DNA from: Prosopocoilus inquinatus
Taxonomy: Eukaryota; Arthropoda; Insecta; Coleoptera; Lucanidae
DNA length: 64,000 nucleotides
Direction of reading: 5' to 3'
NCBI GenBank assembly: GCA_036172665.1
Contig: CM069880.1
Span: 5,086,501-5,150,500 of the forward strand
A program made the position numbers and the translations under genes. Below the pieces are notes generated by a model that worked only from the letters and a program-made list of their open reading frames with translations, was not told the origin of the DNA and ran no database searches. Below are positions 41,721 through 50,857 of the stretch, piece after piece (the stretch's first letter is position 1; each line of letters starts with the position of its first letter).

Positions 41721-42870
41721 TTTTGAACGAAACAACACGTAATAGCATTGTTCCTGTGATGTATCTAATCGATCGTTACGTATCTATCATGTTATTTGAC
41801 GTTACGATGGACTCCAGTAACTCTGATGTGAGATACGAAGTTCTCGCACTCAGCAGAAGCTGGAAATAGTTTTGAACGAAACAACACGTATTAGCGTTGT
41901 TCCTGTGATGTATCTAATCGATCCTTACTTATCTAATATGTTAATTGACGTTCCAACGGACTCCAGTAACTCTGATGTGAGTCACGAAGTTCTCGCACTC
42001 AGCAGAAGCTGGAAATAGTTTTGAACGAAACAACACGTATTAGCGTTGTTCCTGTGATGTATCTAATCGATCCTTACTTATCTAATATGTTATTTGACGA
42101 TTCAACGGACTCCAGTAACTCTGATGTGAGATACGAAGTTCTCGCACTCAGCAGAAGCTGGAAATAGTTTTGAACGAAACAACACGTATTAGCATTGTTC
42201 CTGTGATGTATCTAATCGATCCTTACTTATCTAATATGTTATTTGACGTTTCAACGAACTCCAGTAACTCTGATGTGAGATACGTAGTTCTCGCACTCAG
42301 CAGAAGCTGGAAATAGTTTTGAACGAAACAACACGTATTAGCATTGTTCCTGTGATGTATCTAATCGATCCTTACTTATCTATCATGTTATTTGACGTTA
42401 CGATGGACTCCAGTAACTCTGATGTGAGATACGAAGTTTTCGGACGCAGCGGAAGCTGGAAATAGTTTTGAACGAAATAACACGTATTAGCGTTGTTCCT
42501 GTAATGTATCTAATCGATCCTTACATATCTAATATGTTATTTGACGGACTCCAGTAACTCTGATGTGAGATACGAAGTTCTAGCACTCTGCAGAAGCTGG
42601 AAATAGTTTTGAACGAAACAACACGTATTAGCATTGTTCCTGTGATGTATCTAATCGATCCTTACTTATCTAATATGTTAATTGACGTTCCAACGGACTC
42701 CAGTAACTCTGATGTGAGATAAGAAGTTCTCGCACTCAGCAGAAGCTGGAAATAGTTTTGAACGAAATAACACGTATTAGCGTTGTTCCTGTGATGTATC
42801 TAATCGATCCTTACTTATCTAATATGTTATTTGACGTTTCAACGGACTCCAGTAACTCTGATGTGAGATA
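41710..42870 (+). repeat. 1,333-bp nine-monomer repeat, copy one
   Basis: AATAGCATTG lies at 41741 and 43074 and the GCGTT of the ATTAGCGTT element at 42043 and 43376, both 1,333 bp apart (9 x 149 minus one 8-bp deletion). The second copy starts near 43043, is split by the retrotransposon, and resumes at 50035. With the 6,654-bp insertion (element plus target duplication) removed, GATAAGAAG at 42717 pairs with that at 50704 at the same 1,333-bp offset. Confidence 0.84.
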
Positions 42871-43042
42871 CGAAGTTCTCGCACTCAGCAGAAGCTGGAA
42901 ATAGTTTTGAACGAAACAACACGTATTAGCATTGTTCCTGTGATGTATCTAATCGATCCTTACTTATCTAATATGTTAATTGACGTTCCAACGGACTCCA
43001 GTAACTCTGATGTGAGATACGAAGTTCTCGCACTCAGCAGAA

Positions 43043-43380
43043 GCTGGAAATAGTTTTGAACGAAACAACACGTAATAGCATTGTTCCTGTGATGTATCTA
43101 ATCGATCGTTACGTATCTATCATGTTATTTGACGTTACGATGGACTCCAGTAACTCTGATGTGAGATACGAAGTTCTCGCACTCAGCAGAAGCTGGAAAT
43201 AGTTTTGAACGAAACAACACGTATTAGCGTTGTTCCTGTGATGTATCTAATCGATCCTTACTTATCTAATATGTTAATTGACGTTCCAACGGACTCCAGT
43301 AACTCTGATGTGAGTTACGAAGTTCTCGCACTCAGCAGAAGCTGGAAATAGTTTTGAACGAAACAACACGTATTAGCGTT
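43043..43380 (+). repeat. 1,333-bp nine-monomer repeat, copy two, left part
   Basis: This is the start of the second copy of the block at 41710, ending at the retrotransposon insertion point. The remainder is at 50035 to about 50857. Confidence 0.82.
43376..43380. repeat. Target site duplication, left (GCGTT)
   Basis: The five bases immediately before the 5' LTR are identical to the five after the 3' LTR. The satellite monomer normally reads ATTAGCGTTG here, so the empty site can be inferred directly from neighbouring monomers. Confidence 0.93.
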
Positions 43381-44017
43381 TGTTCGGGTTTAGACAATTT
43401 AGTGAAAGACAGTTAATTATAAGTAATCTAGCCTAGTTTGTAATACTGATTTTAGGACGTCTTTTAATTTTAAGTCTATGCTAGTTCCGAAAATGCATTG
43501 GAATGCATAACTAGCCTCAGAGGAAATTTCATCACCCCGGGACCTTCCGCGAAATTCCCGGTTGTTGCTGCTCCCTTGTTTAAATTTCCAGCAGTCACCA
43601 GATTCACAAAGATCCGTTTTGTACGTGTAAAGAAATTTGTAGCCTTCTGTTCTCGCGAAAAAATATTTGTACATTGTAATTCGACCTGTAGGATAAACGG
43701 AATTTTTCTTATATTAAGCGCTGTCCTAAAATTCAGAACCAGGTCTGTCCGGTTACGCCTTACAGGAAGGTGTTGCCACAAACTTCAACAATTCCAAATT
43801 TCTTTGTGTTCTGTTTTATTGTTTTTATTGGTGTGATAGATGTATTAAATTTGTTAATTGTTTATTCGCGACTTTTAATTTCACCCGTAAACTAGTGACG
43901 TGTGGTGAGAAGACAAATCTAATTATCCTCGACGAAGATTTACGACCTTCCAGATTTTTAATTTGTCTAGGCCCCAGTTTTGCCTGGGAAGGGCTTTTAA
44001 AACAAAAGGCTCGCACA
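43381..44017 (+). repeat. 5' long terminal repeat (637 bp)
   Basis: It starts TGTTCGGG and ends CTCGCACA. It matches 49394-50029 with about five differences: C/T at 43644, G/A at 43751, G/A at 43821, and one or two changes (including a one-base length difference) near 43398-43402. A TATA-like TTATATTAAG (about 43710) and an ATTAAA (43844-43849, a possible polyadenylation signal) are present; these assignments are tentative. Several short open frames on both strands here have no sign of being genes. Confidence 0.94.
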
Positions 44018-44019
44018 TA

Positions 44020-44037
44020 TGGTCCTTCGAGCCGGAT
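44020..44037 (+). other. Primer binding site, complementary to tRNA-Tyr 3' end
   Basis: Two bases after the 5' LTR lies TGGTCCTTCGAGCCGGAT. Its reverse complement ends in CCA and matches the acceptor and T-arm 3' end of eukaryotic tRNA-Tyr (acceptor strand TCGAAGGA, pairing with the conserved tRNA-Tyr 5' start CCTTCGA). It would prime minus-strand synthesis. The tRNA identity is from general knowledge of tRNA-Tyr sequence; a comparison with the host tRNA set would settle it. Confidence 0.85.
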
Positions 44038-44212
44038 ATTAAGTGTGAAGTTAATTGTCGTGTGTGTCGCGCCATCGCGTTATCCAACATCCGCCAAATA
44101 AACCCGGAATTCGAGGAAGCGGCCAAGCAGGCATCAGAAGGCAACGGTCATTCGGAGAATTCAACAGGTGAGTCTCCAATTATATCCTGTCTATCCTCAT
44201 TGCATTTGAATC
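44038..44212 (+). other. Retrotransposon 5' leader between primer site and gag
   Basis: This 175-bp untranslated leader contains ACAGGTGAGT at 44164-44173, a strong match to a 5' splice site, but I found no convincing partner acceptor. No other feature is seen. Confidence 0.6.
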
Positions 44213-44992
44213 ATGTCCGAAACAGAATTAAGAACTCTAAAACTCAAGCGCCGCAATTTATTCACATCATTGAACAGGTTGCGTCAGTATCTGGAAACGC
44301 ATGAACCAATTGATCTTGCGCAATTACAATCACGCAAGGTAAAATTAGAACAAACGTTCGAGCAATTTGAAGAAATTCAAACTCAAATTGAAATTGCGGA
44401 GGAATTCAATACTCAAGAGGAGAAACGGCTTCGTTTTGAAATCGAATATCATGACTTGATGGGCTTGATAAGCAACGCGACATTGAAATGTAATTTAAAC
44501 AACAGTACCAATTTAAGTAAAATAGATTCAAATGAAAATATAGGTCAAGTGAAATTGCCAACGATCAATTTGCCTACCTTTACGGGAGATTATGATCAGT
44601 GGTTTCCGTTTTTCGATACGTTTCAAACATTGATTCATGTTAATGACAATATTTCAGACGTGCAAAAATTTCAGTATCTAAAAGGTTCCTTGAAAGGGGA
44701 GGCAGCGAATATTTTGCAATCATTAGAAATATCTGCAAGCAATTATAAGGATGCTTGGCAGATGTTAATAGAACGATACGATAACAAACGGCTAATAGTT
44801 CATAAACATATTCAAGCGTTACATGAACTGCCTCCTTCAACAAAGGAAAGTCTTTCGCACATCCGATCTCTTCTCGACGGTATGCTGAAACATGTTAGGG
44901 CCTTAGCAGCATTAAAAAGACCTACAGAATATTGGGACGACCTTCTAATATATTTAACTACCACGAAATTAGATCACGTCACAATAAAGTAG
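44213..44992 (+). CDS. gag: Gag N-terminal part (259 aa), truncated by in-frame TAG
   Basis: This is the first part of the BEL/Pao Gag, which forms the virus-like particle in the cytoplasm. The start is the first ATG after the leader (44213, MSETELRTLK). Residues 1-85 are charged and helical, rich in E, Q, K and L, consistent with a coiled coil. From about residue 115 to the end lies a DUF1759-like region typical of BEL/Pao Gag, with the hallmark LPTFTGDYDQWFPFFDTF at 120-137, then F..LK..L.G.A. The frame stops at TAG (44990-44992), and the very same frame stays open downstream into the zinc knuckles and pol for about 4.3 kb. The stop therefore splits Gag ahead of its nucleocapsid region. BEL/Pao elements usually have one continuous gag-pol frame, so I read this as a recent nonsense change; regulated readthrough is possible but the position argues against it. 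Confidence 0.9.
   Translation: MSETELRTLKLKRRNLFTSLNRLRQYLETHEPIDLAQLQSRKVKLEQTFEQFEEIQTQIEIAEEFNTQEEKRLRFEIEYHDLMGLISNATLKCNLNNSTNLSKIDSNENIGQVKLPTINLPTFTGDYDQWFPFFDTFQTLIHVNDNISDVQKFQYLKGSLKGEAANILQSLEISASNYKDAWQMLIERYDNKRLIVHKHIQALHELPPSTKESLSHIRSLLDGMLKHVRALAALKRPTEYWDDLLIYLTTTKLDHVTIK
44990..44992 (+). other. In-frame TAG interrupting gag-pol
   Basis: Codon positions of the ATG at 44213 and of the open frame from 44993 agree modulo three, so the two reading frames are one frame with a single TAG between AAA and TGG. There is no CARYYA-type readthrough context after it (next bases TGGGAA). Confidence 0.92.
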
Positions 44993-47900
44993 TGGGAATC
45001 TCAGATATCAATTAATGAATTTCCAAATTTTAAGACGCTTACGGATTTCTTAGCAAAAAAATGTAACACACTAGAAACTGCTTCTAGAGCATTCACACAT
45101 CATAATTCATCGTCACTGTCGAAATTTCGTCAGCCAAATAAAGTGTCATCTTATGCTATAACTAACGAATCCAAATGTGTGATTTGTGGCGAAAATCACC
45201 GAATATATCCTTGCAACAAATTTTTGGAACATACTGTAAATCAGCGAGCACAGCAGATCAGAATGAAAAATTTATGTTTTAATTGTTTGCAGCCAAATCA
45301 TTCGGCAGCGCAATGCAGGGCGGGAACTTGTAAAAACTGCTCCAAAAAGCACCATACCTTATTACATGCGGAAAAACAACAAATTGAATCAACTCCTAAA
45401 TGTACTCCTTCTACAAGCATTGCAAATCATAGTGTTAGCATCAATTTATCAACTCAAACTCTCTTATCAACCGCAATTGTTATGATCAGCGACAAATTGG
45501 GACGTTTTCATCGTTGTCGCGCGTTGTTAGATTCCGGTTCTCAATGTCACCTAATCACAAAGGAATTTGCAACTAAATTAGGTCTACCCCTTTACTCTAC
45601 ATCAGTTTCCGTTTCCGGAATCAATCAAACGGCTTCTCAAATTACTCAAGGTATACAAGTCACCGTAAAATCATTGAACAGTGGATTTCAATCTAAGATG
45701 AATTGTTTGATCATGAACACAATTTCTGAGCGTTTACCACAAATAACATTTTCGAAATCAAACTTCCATATCCCAAGAAATCTGAGATTGGCCGATCCAG
45801 AATTTCATGTATCACGAAGTGTGGATTTGTTAATCGGAGCTGAAGCATTCTTCCATCTTCTTTGTGTTGGTTCGATCAATATGGGTAAAGGCCAACCCGT
45901 CCTACAAAAGACCTTACTAGGTTGGATCGTGGCAGGCTTGTCGCCAGTTGCGCAACCATGTGCGCAAGGTTCTTGCAATCTCTCCACAATCGGACGTATC
46001 GATCTTCAGTTAAGCAAATTCTGGGAACTGGAAACGATATCAAGCAGACCCATTTTAACGCCTAATGAAAGGATCTGTGAGGAGAATTTCAAGGAAACGC
46101 TTACCAGAAACTTAGAAGGACGGTTTGTTGTTACACTTCCGATAAAACCAAACGCACCACAACTAGGTAATTCGCGAGATCAAGCCCTCAGGAGATTGTA
46201 TTCTTTGGAGAAGAAATTAGAAAAACAACCATCATTAAAAATTGAGTATGCAAATTTCTTACGAGAATATCTGGAAATGGGTCATATGAAAAGGTTGAGC
46301 CAAAAGGAAGCGGCTCGTACTGACATTAATCACTTTTACTTGCCTCATCACGCCGTGTTTAAAGAAAGCAGCAGCACCACCAAGGTCAGGGTTGTTTTCG
46401 ATGGGTCCGCCAAGTCCTCCACGGGGCATTCTTTAAACGATACATTGCTGGTGGGTCCTAAACTTCAACAAGATTTATTCGATATAGTCGCGAGATTTAG
46501 GACTCATCAGATAGTAATTACAGCCGACATCGCGAAGATGTACCGCCAGGTTCAAATAACGCCATCACAAACTTCATTGCAACGAATTTTATGGAGAGAA
46601 AATGTACAAGATGAAGTGGAAACATTCGAATTAACCACGGTCACCTATGGAACTTCATCTGCTTCATATCTGGCCATTAAAGCTCTACATCAACTAGCCC
46701 TTGAAGAGCAAGGGGTATACGCTTTGGGTTCAAAAATAATAACGCGAGACTTTTATGTCGATGACTTATTAACCGGAGCTAACACGGTAGAAGAGGTGAA
46801 AAACATTCGAGACGAAGTCAATGCGGTACTCTCTAAAGGTGGCTTCGAGTTAAGAAAATGGTCATCGAACTGTCAATCTCTTTTAGATGATATTCCCGTT
46901 TCGCCAAGCCAAGGTCATATAATCAATTTCGATAAAGGTGAAGGCACAAGTACGTTGGGTCTTCAATGGAACGTAAGTAAGGATATTTTACAATATTGTG
47001 TTCGAACCTCTGAGCCACGCCAGAAAACAAATAAAAGACTCGTGCTTGCGAAAACAGCCCAAATCTTCGATCCCTTAGGCCTCATTGCACCAGTCATAAT
47101 CGTAGCTAAATTATTCATGCAGACGTTATGGGAGTTAAAGCTAAATTGGGATGAGTCATTGCCTTGCAATCTTCAAGCAAAATGGATTCAATATGAGAGG
47201 GAATTGGAGGATATTAATCGTATCAAAATACCAAGGAACGTCATGGGTACTGAAAACCCAACACTGATTGAAATGCATGGTTTCTGTGACGCTAGCGAGC
47301 AAGCTTACGGGGCCTGTATATACATACGTGTGTTGAATGCCAAGGGAGAGGTAAACACCAACTTGCTCGCATCAAGGTCGCGAGTAGCGCCTTTAAAGGC
47401 CATCTCATTGCCCAGGTTGGAATTATGTGGAGCCTTACTGTTGGCGCAATTAGCAGATAAGATAAAGAGTTCTATCGATCTACCAATCAGCAAAACCAGT
47501 TATTGGACGGATTCTTCTATAGTACTTTCATGGCTTAATTCATCATCAAGGACATGGAAGACGTTTGTTGCCAATCGCATTAGCGAAATTCAGGAACTCA
47601 CCAATGTTTTCGATTGGCGGCATGTGAGTACCAAGGACAACCCAGCAGACATTTTGTCACGTGGTGCAAGACCCAGTGTGTTGCAAGAATCCACCTTATG
47701 GTGGAGAGGTCCAACGTGGCTGCAAAAAGACACGTCAAAATGGCCCAATCGAGAAAAAACTTTTGATTCTTCCGAGGAAACTCTAGAAAGAAGAAGCGTG
47801 CAAATATCTGCAGCACATATACTACAAGATATCGAAATATTCTCAAAATTTTCCAATCTTGATCGTTTGATTCGAATTACCGCTTATTGCTTGCGATTTA

Positions 47901-49333
47901 AAACTAATTTGGAGGCTCGAGCATCACGGAAAAGAGAGGATATTCAAATAGGATATTTGACCACTGATAATCTTCAAGGAGCGACCACGACCTTACTAAA
48001 AATCGTTCAACATCAAGCGTTTGGCACGGACGTACTTCATCTACAGAAGCATGGTCGTCTGGATACGAAAAGCAAACTTCTGCCTTTAAGTCCATTCATC
48101 GATGATCACGGTTTATTAAGGGTTGGAGGACGACTGCGTCACTCGAATGTGCCATACGACCAAAAACACCAAATACTCTTACCCTACAAGCATCCATTTA
48201 CTGACTTGGTCATAAGAAGTGAACATCTTAAACAATTTCATTCAGGCGTACAAACCACTATTGCCATCATTAGAAACAAATATTGGCTTCTGAATGCTCG
48301 TAACTCAGTGAAAAGGGTACTGAAAACCTGTGTTACTTGCTTCAAGGCACGACCCCTCAATACTCAACAGATGATGGGAGACTTACCGGCTACAAGAACG
48401 ACACCTGCTCGTCCATTCGAAAACGTAGGCGTCGATTATTTTGGGCCCTTGCACGTAAGAGAAGGAAGAAGAAGAAATAGTCCTACTGTGAAGGCTTATG
48501 GGGCCGTATTCGTATGCTTTGCTACCAAGGCTGTTCACTTGGAATTAGTAGGAAACCTGTCCACGGAAGCATTTTTAGCAGCGTTGAAGCGCTTCATGTC
48601 TCGTCGAGGACGGGTGTCAAATATTTACTCCGATAACGGAACTCAATTCACCGGCGCACGCAGAGAATTGAACGATTTGAAACGTTTGAACAACTCTCCA
48701 GACAACCTCAGCAGAATTCAAGCTTTTTCTAGTCAGGAGAGCATAAGATGGCATTTCATACCTGCTAGGTCACCTCACTTCGGAGGGATATGGGAAGCGG
48801 CTGTCAAATCGACTAAGCACCACCTTGCTAGAGTTTTAGGTAAGAGTTCACTAAATTACGAGGAAATGAACAGTATACTAATTCAAATAGAGTCTATTCT
48901 AAACTCTAGGAATTTGACACCCATGTCCAATGATCCCCTCGATTTATCCTTTTTAACTCCATCTCATTTCTTAATTGGAGACTCTATAACATCTATTCCC
49001 GAGCCTAGTTTAACACACCTAAAATTAAACTCATTGTCGCGCTGGCAGTATGTTCAACAGGTTAGAGACCACTTTTGGAAAAGATGGTCCAAGGAGTATC
49101 TGAACCAATTGCAACCCCGGACTCATTGGAAATCGTCCTCCAACGAGCAACTGAAGAGTGGAGACATGGTACTGCTACGAGAAGACAACTTGCCTCCGCT
49201 ACAATGGGCAATGGGAAGAGTCCAGGAAACATTCCCTGGCAGTGATGGAGTGGTCCGAGTAGCGGACGTAAGGACCTCCAGAGGACTTCTACGCCGAGCA
49301 GTTGCCAAATTGTACAAACTTCCAATTGAATAA
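44993..49333 (+). CDS. pol: Gag C-terminus and Pol polyprotein (protease, RT, RNase H, integrase), downstream of the TAG
   Basis: The frame is open for 1,446 codons. It has no start ATG of its own, being the continuation of gag; a GTG at 45143 gives a 1,396-aa numbering used here. Three Cys/His knuckles come first (C12-C15-H19-C24; CCHC C45-C48-H53-C58; C63-C66-H70/H75). The aspartic protease has DSGS at 130-133. The reverse transcriptase has TADIAKMY with D462 and YVDD at 538-541. RNase H follows with D716 (FCDAS), E760, D790 (TDSS) and D836 (NPAD). Integrase has zinc-finger residues H1028, H1033, C1063, C1066 and the catalytic triad D1098, D1164, E1218. A DUF5641-like tail (from about residue 1295) ends at TAA 49331-49333. 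All catalytic residues are present and I see no frameshift, so the only lesion in gag-pol is the upstream TAG. Envelope is absent. The copy could have been active very recently, or be mobilised by proteins from intact relatives. Confidence 0.93.
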   Translation, partial: WESQISINEFPNFKTLTDFLAKKCNTLETASRAFTHHNSSSLSKFRQPNKVSSYAITNESKCVICGENHRIYPCNKFLEHTVNQRAQQIRMKNLCFNCLQPNHSAAQCRAGTCKNCSKKHHTLLHAEKQQIESTPKCTPSTSIANHSVSINLSTQTLLSTAIVMISDKLGRFHRCRALLDSGSQCHLITKEFATKLGLPLYSTSVSVSGINQTASQITQGIQVTVKSLNSGFQSKMNCLIMNTISERLPQITFSKSNFHIPRNLRLADPEFHVSRSVDLLIGAEAFFHLLCVGSINMGKGQPVLQKTLLGWIVAGLSPVAQPCAQGSCNLSTIGRIDLQLSKFWELETISSRPILTPNERICEENFKETLTRNLEGRFVVTLPIKPNAPQLGNSRDQALRRLYSLEKKLEKQPSLKIEYANFLREYLEMGHMKRLSQKEAARTDINHFYLPHHAVFKESSSTTKVRVVFDGSAKSSTGHSLNDTLLVGPKLQQDLFDIVARFRTHQIVITADIAKMYRQVQITPSQTSLQRILWRENVQDEVETFELTTVTYGTSSASYLAIKALHQLALEEQGVYALGSKIITRDFYVDDLLTGANTVEEVKNIRDEVNAVLSKGGFELRKWSSNCQSLLDDIPVSPSQGHIINFDKGEGTSTLGLQWNVSKDILQYCVRTSEPRQKTNKRLVLAKTAQIFDPLGLIAPVIIVAKLFMQTLWELKLNWDESLPCNLQAKWIQYERELEDINRIKIPRNVMGTENPTLIEMHGFCDASEQAYGACIYIRVLNAKGEVNTNLLASRSRVAPLKAISLPRLELCGALLLAQLADKIKSSIDLPISKTSYWTDSSIVLSWLNSSSRTWKTFVANRISEIQELTNVFDWRHVSTKDNPADILSRGARPSVLQESTLWWRGPTWLQKDTSKWPNREKTFDSSEETLERRSVQISAAHILQDIEIFSKFSNLDRLIRITAYCLRFKTNLEARASRKREDIQIGYLTTDNLQGATTTLLKIVQHQAFGTDVLHLQKHGRLDTKSKLLPLSPFIDDHGLLRVGGRLRHSNVPYDQKHQILLPYKHPFTDLVIRSEHLKQFHSGVQTTIAIIRNKYWLLNARNSVKRVLKTCVTCFKARPLNTQQMMGDLPATRTTPARPFENVGVDYFGPLHVREGRRRNSPTVKAYGAVFVCFATKAVHLELVGNLSTEAFLAALKRFMSRRGRVSNIYSDNGTQFTGARRELNDLKRLNNSPDNLSRIQAFSSQESIRWHFIPARSPHFGGIWEAAVKSTKHHLARVLGKSSLNYEEMNSILIQIESILNSRNLTPMSNDPLDLSFLTPSHFLIGDSITSIPEPSLTHLKLNSLSRWQYVQQVRDHFWKRWSKEYLNQLQPRTHWKSSSNEQLKSGDMVLLREDNLPPLQWAMGRVQETFPGSDGVVRVADVRTSRGLLRRAVAKLYKLPIE

Positions 49334-49379
49334 GTGCATGTGAGAGTGATATCGAGGTTTGTTGAAAGTGAGTTCTTTC

Positions 49380-49393
49380 AAGGCGGGCGGTAT
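49380..49393 (+). other. Polypurine tract before the 3' LTR
   Basis: AAAGGCGGGCGGTA-like purine-rich sequence directly abuts the 3' LTR start. A G-rich tract of this form is where plus-strand synthesis is primed in LTR elements. The exact boundaries are inferred. Confidence 0.75.
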
Positions 49394-50029
49394 GTTCGGG
49401 TTTAGACAATTTCGTGAAAGACAGTTAATTATAAGTAATCTAGCCTAGTTTGTAATACTGATTTTAGGACGTCTTTTAATTTTAAGTCTATGCTAGTTCC
49501 GAAAATGCATTGGAATGCATAACTAGCCTCAGAGGAAATTTCATCACCCCGGGACCTTCCGCGAAATTCCCGGTTGTTGCTGCTCCCTTGTTTAAATTTC
49601 CAGCAGTCACCAGATTCACAAAGATCCGTTTTGTACGTGTAAAGAAATTTGTAGCTTTCTGTTCTCGCGAAAAAATATTTGTACATTGTAATTCGACCTG
49701 TAGGATAAACGGAATTTTTCTTATATTAAGCGCTGTCCTAAAATTCAGAACCAGGTCTGTCCAGTTACGCCTTACAGGAAGGTGTTGCCACAAACTTCAA
49801 CAATTCCAAATTTCTTTGTGTTCTGTTTTATTATTTTTATTGGTGTGATAGATGTATTAAATTTGTTAATTGTTTATTCGCGACTTTTAATTTCACCCGT
49901 AAACTAGTGACGTGTGGTGAGAAGACAAATCTAATTATCCTCGACGAAGATTTACGACCTTCCAGATTTTTAATTTGTCTAGGCCCCAGTTTTGCCTGGG
50001 AAGGGCTTTTAAAACAAAAGGCTCGCACA
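49394..50029 (+). repeat. 3' long terminal repeat (about 636 bp)
   Basis: It is near-identical to the 5' LTR (about 99 percent) at an offset of 6,012-6,013 bp. ATTAAA, the candidate polyadenylation signal, lies near 49856. The end CTCGCACA abuts the satellite target duplication. Confidence 0.94.
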
Positions 50030-50034
50030 GCGTT
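50030..50034. repeat. Target site duplication, right (GCGTT)
   Basis: It directly follows the terminal CA of the 3' LTR. Joining the flanks through one GCGTT gives ATTAGCGTTGCTCC, a monomer variant also seen at about 5884 and 11382. Confidence 0.93.
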
Positions 50035-50857
50035 GCTCCTTTGATGTATCTAATCGATCCTTACTTATCTAATATGTTATTTGACGATTCAACGGACTCC
50101 AGTAACTCTGATGTGAGATACGAAGTTCTCGCACTCAGCAGAAGCTGGAAATAGTTTTGAACGAAACAACACGTATTAGCATTGTTCCTGTGATGTATCT
50201 AATCGATCCTTACTTATCTAATATGTTATTTGACGTTTCAACGAACTCCAGTAACTCTGATGTGAGATACGTAGTTCTCGCACTCAGCAGAAGCTGGAAA
50301 TAGTCTTGAACGAAACAACACGTATTAGCATTGTTCCTGTGATGTATCTAATCGATCCTTACTTATCTATCATGTTATTTGACGTTACGATGGACTCCAG
50401 TAACTCTGATGTGAGATACGAAGTTTTCGGACGCAGCGGAAGCTGGAAATAGTTTTGAACGAAATAACACGTATTAGCGTTGTTCCTGTGATGTATCTAA
50501 TCGATCCTTACATATCTAATATGATATTTGACGGACTCCAGTAACTCTGATGTGAGATACGAAGTTCTCGCACTCAGCAGAAGCTGGAAATAGTTTTGAA
50601 CGAAACAACACGTATTAGCATTGTTCCTGTGATGTATCTAATCGATCCTTACTTATCTAATATGTTAATTGACTTTCCAACGGACTCCAGTAACTCTGAT
50701 GTGAGATAAGAAGTTCTCGCACTCAGCAGAAGCTGGAAATAGTTTTGAACGAAATAACACGTATTAGCGTTGTTCCTGTGATGTATCTAATCGATCCTTA
50801 CTTATCTAATATGTTAATTGACGTTTCAACGGACTCCAGTAACTCTGATGTGAGATA
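50035..50857 (+). repeat. 1,333-bp nine-monomer repeat, copy two, right part
   Basis: It continues the block interrupted at 43380. Order of variants: GACGATTCAACGG, CAACGAACTCC with GATACGTAG, a TATCATG monomer, the 141-bp monomer, then GATAAGAAG, matching 42043-42870. Confidence 0.82.

Larger units (their letters stand above)
1..43380 (+). repeat. Satellite DNA array, left arm (149-bp monomer, about 292 copies)
   Basis: The stretch is an uninterrupted head-to-tail tandem repeat. The landmark GTGAGA recurs at 1, 150, 299 and 448, giving a 149-bp period that holds to position 43380. All copies are in the same orientation. Nearly every monomer carries ATCGAT (a ClaI site), TGGAAATAG, CACGTATT and CTCTGATGTGAG. 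Length variants seen are 141 bp (8-bp deletion, 24 in this arm), 147 bp (2-bp deletion, 7) and one 155-bp copy near 3830. There is no gene: 149 is not a multiple of three, indels are not frame-preserving, and stop codons are common in every frame. The left end is cut by the window. I do not recognise the satellite family. Confidence 0.97.
43381..50029 (+). mobile_element. BEL/Pao LTR retrotransposon, 6,649 bp, near-intact, gag-pol broken by one stop
   Basis: The element has two near-identical LTRs starting TGTTC and ending GCACA, a 5-bp target duplication (GCGTT at 43376-43380 and 50030-50034), a tRNA-Tyr primer binding site, a gag-pol frame and a polypurine tract. Domain order is Gag, zinc knuckles, aspartic protease, reverse transcriptase, RNase H, integrase with DDE, and a C-terminal DUF5641-like region. 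This order and the Gag type are those of BEL/Pao elements of animals. There is no envelope gene: the stop at 49331 is about 50 bp before the polypurine tract. The one coding defect I see is TAG at 44990-44992 inside Gag. Calling it BEL/Pao is confident; the specific family cannot be named from sequence alone. Confidence 0.95.

Noticed and set aside
1..43380. CRISPR-like array
   Set aside because: Whole 149-bp units are repeated with no short repeat separated by unique spacers.
43371..43395. Similarity of the LTR start (TGTTC) and end (CTCGCACA) to satellite words (GTTGTTCC, CTCGCACTC)
   Set aside because: Only a few bases match and the 5-bp target duplication fully explains the junctions; no evidence the LTR derives from the satellite.
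43417..44144. Several open frames of 63-113 codons on both strands in the LTRs and leader
   Set aside because: They overlap each other on both strands, are repeated in both LTRs only because the LTRs are repeats, and show no domain or codon signal. Some start at TTG.
44168..44225. Possible short intron in the retrotransposon leader (GTGAGT to an AG just inside gag)
   Set aside because: The donor is good, but the acceptor region is weak, the intron would remove the gag ATG, and the upstream frame it would join has no ATG.
49334..49379. A possible envelope gene after pol
   Set aside because: Only about 46 bases separate the pol stop from the polypurine tract; there is no room for a gene.
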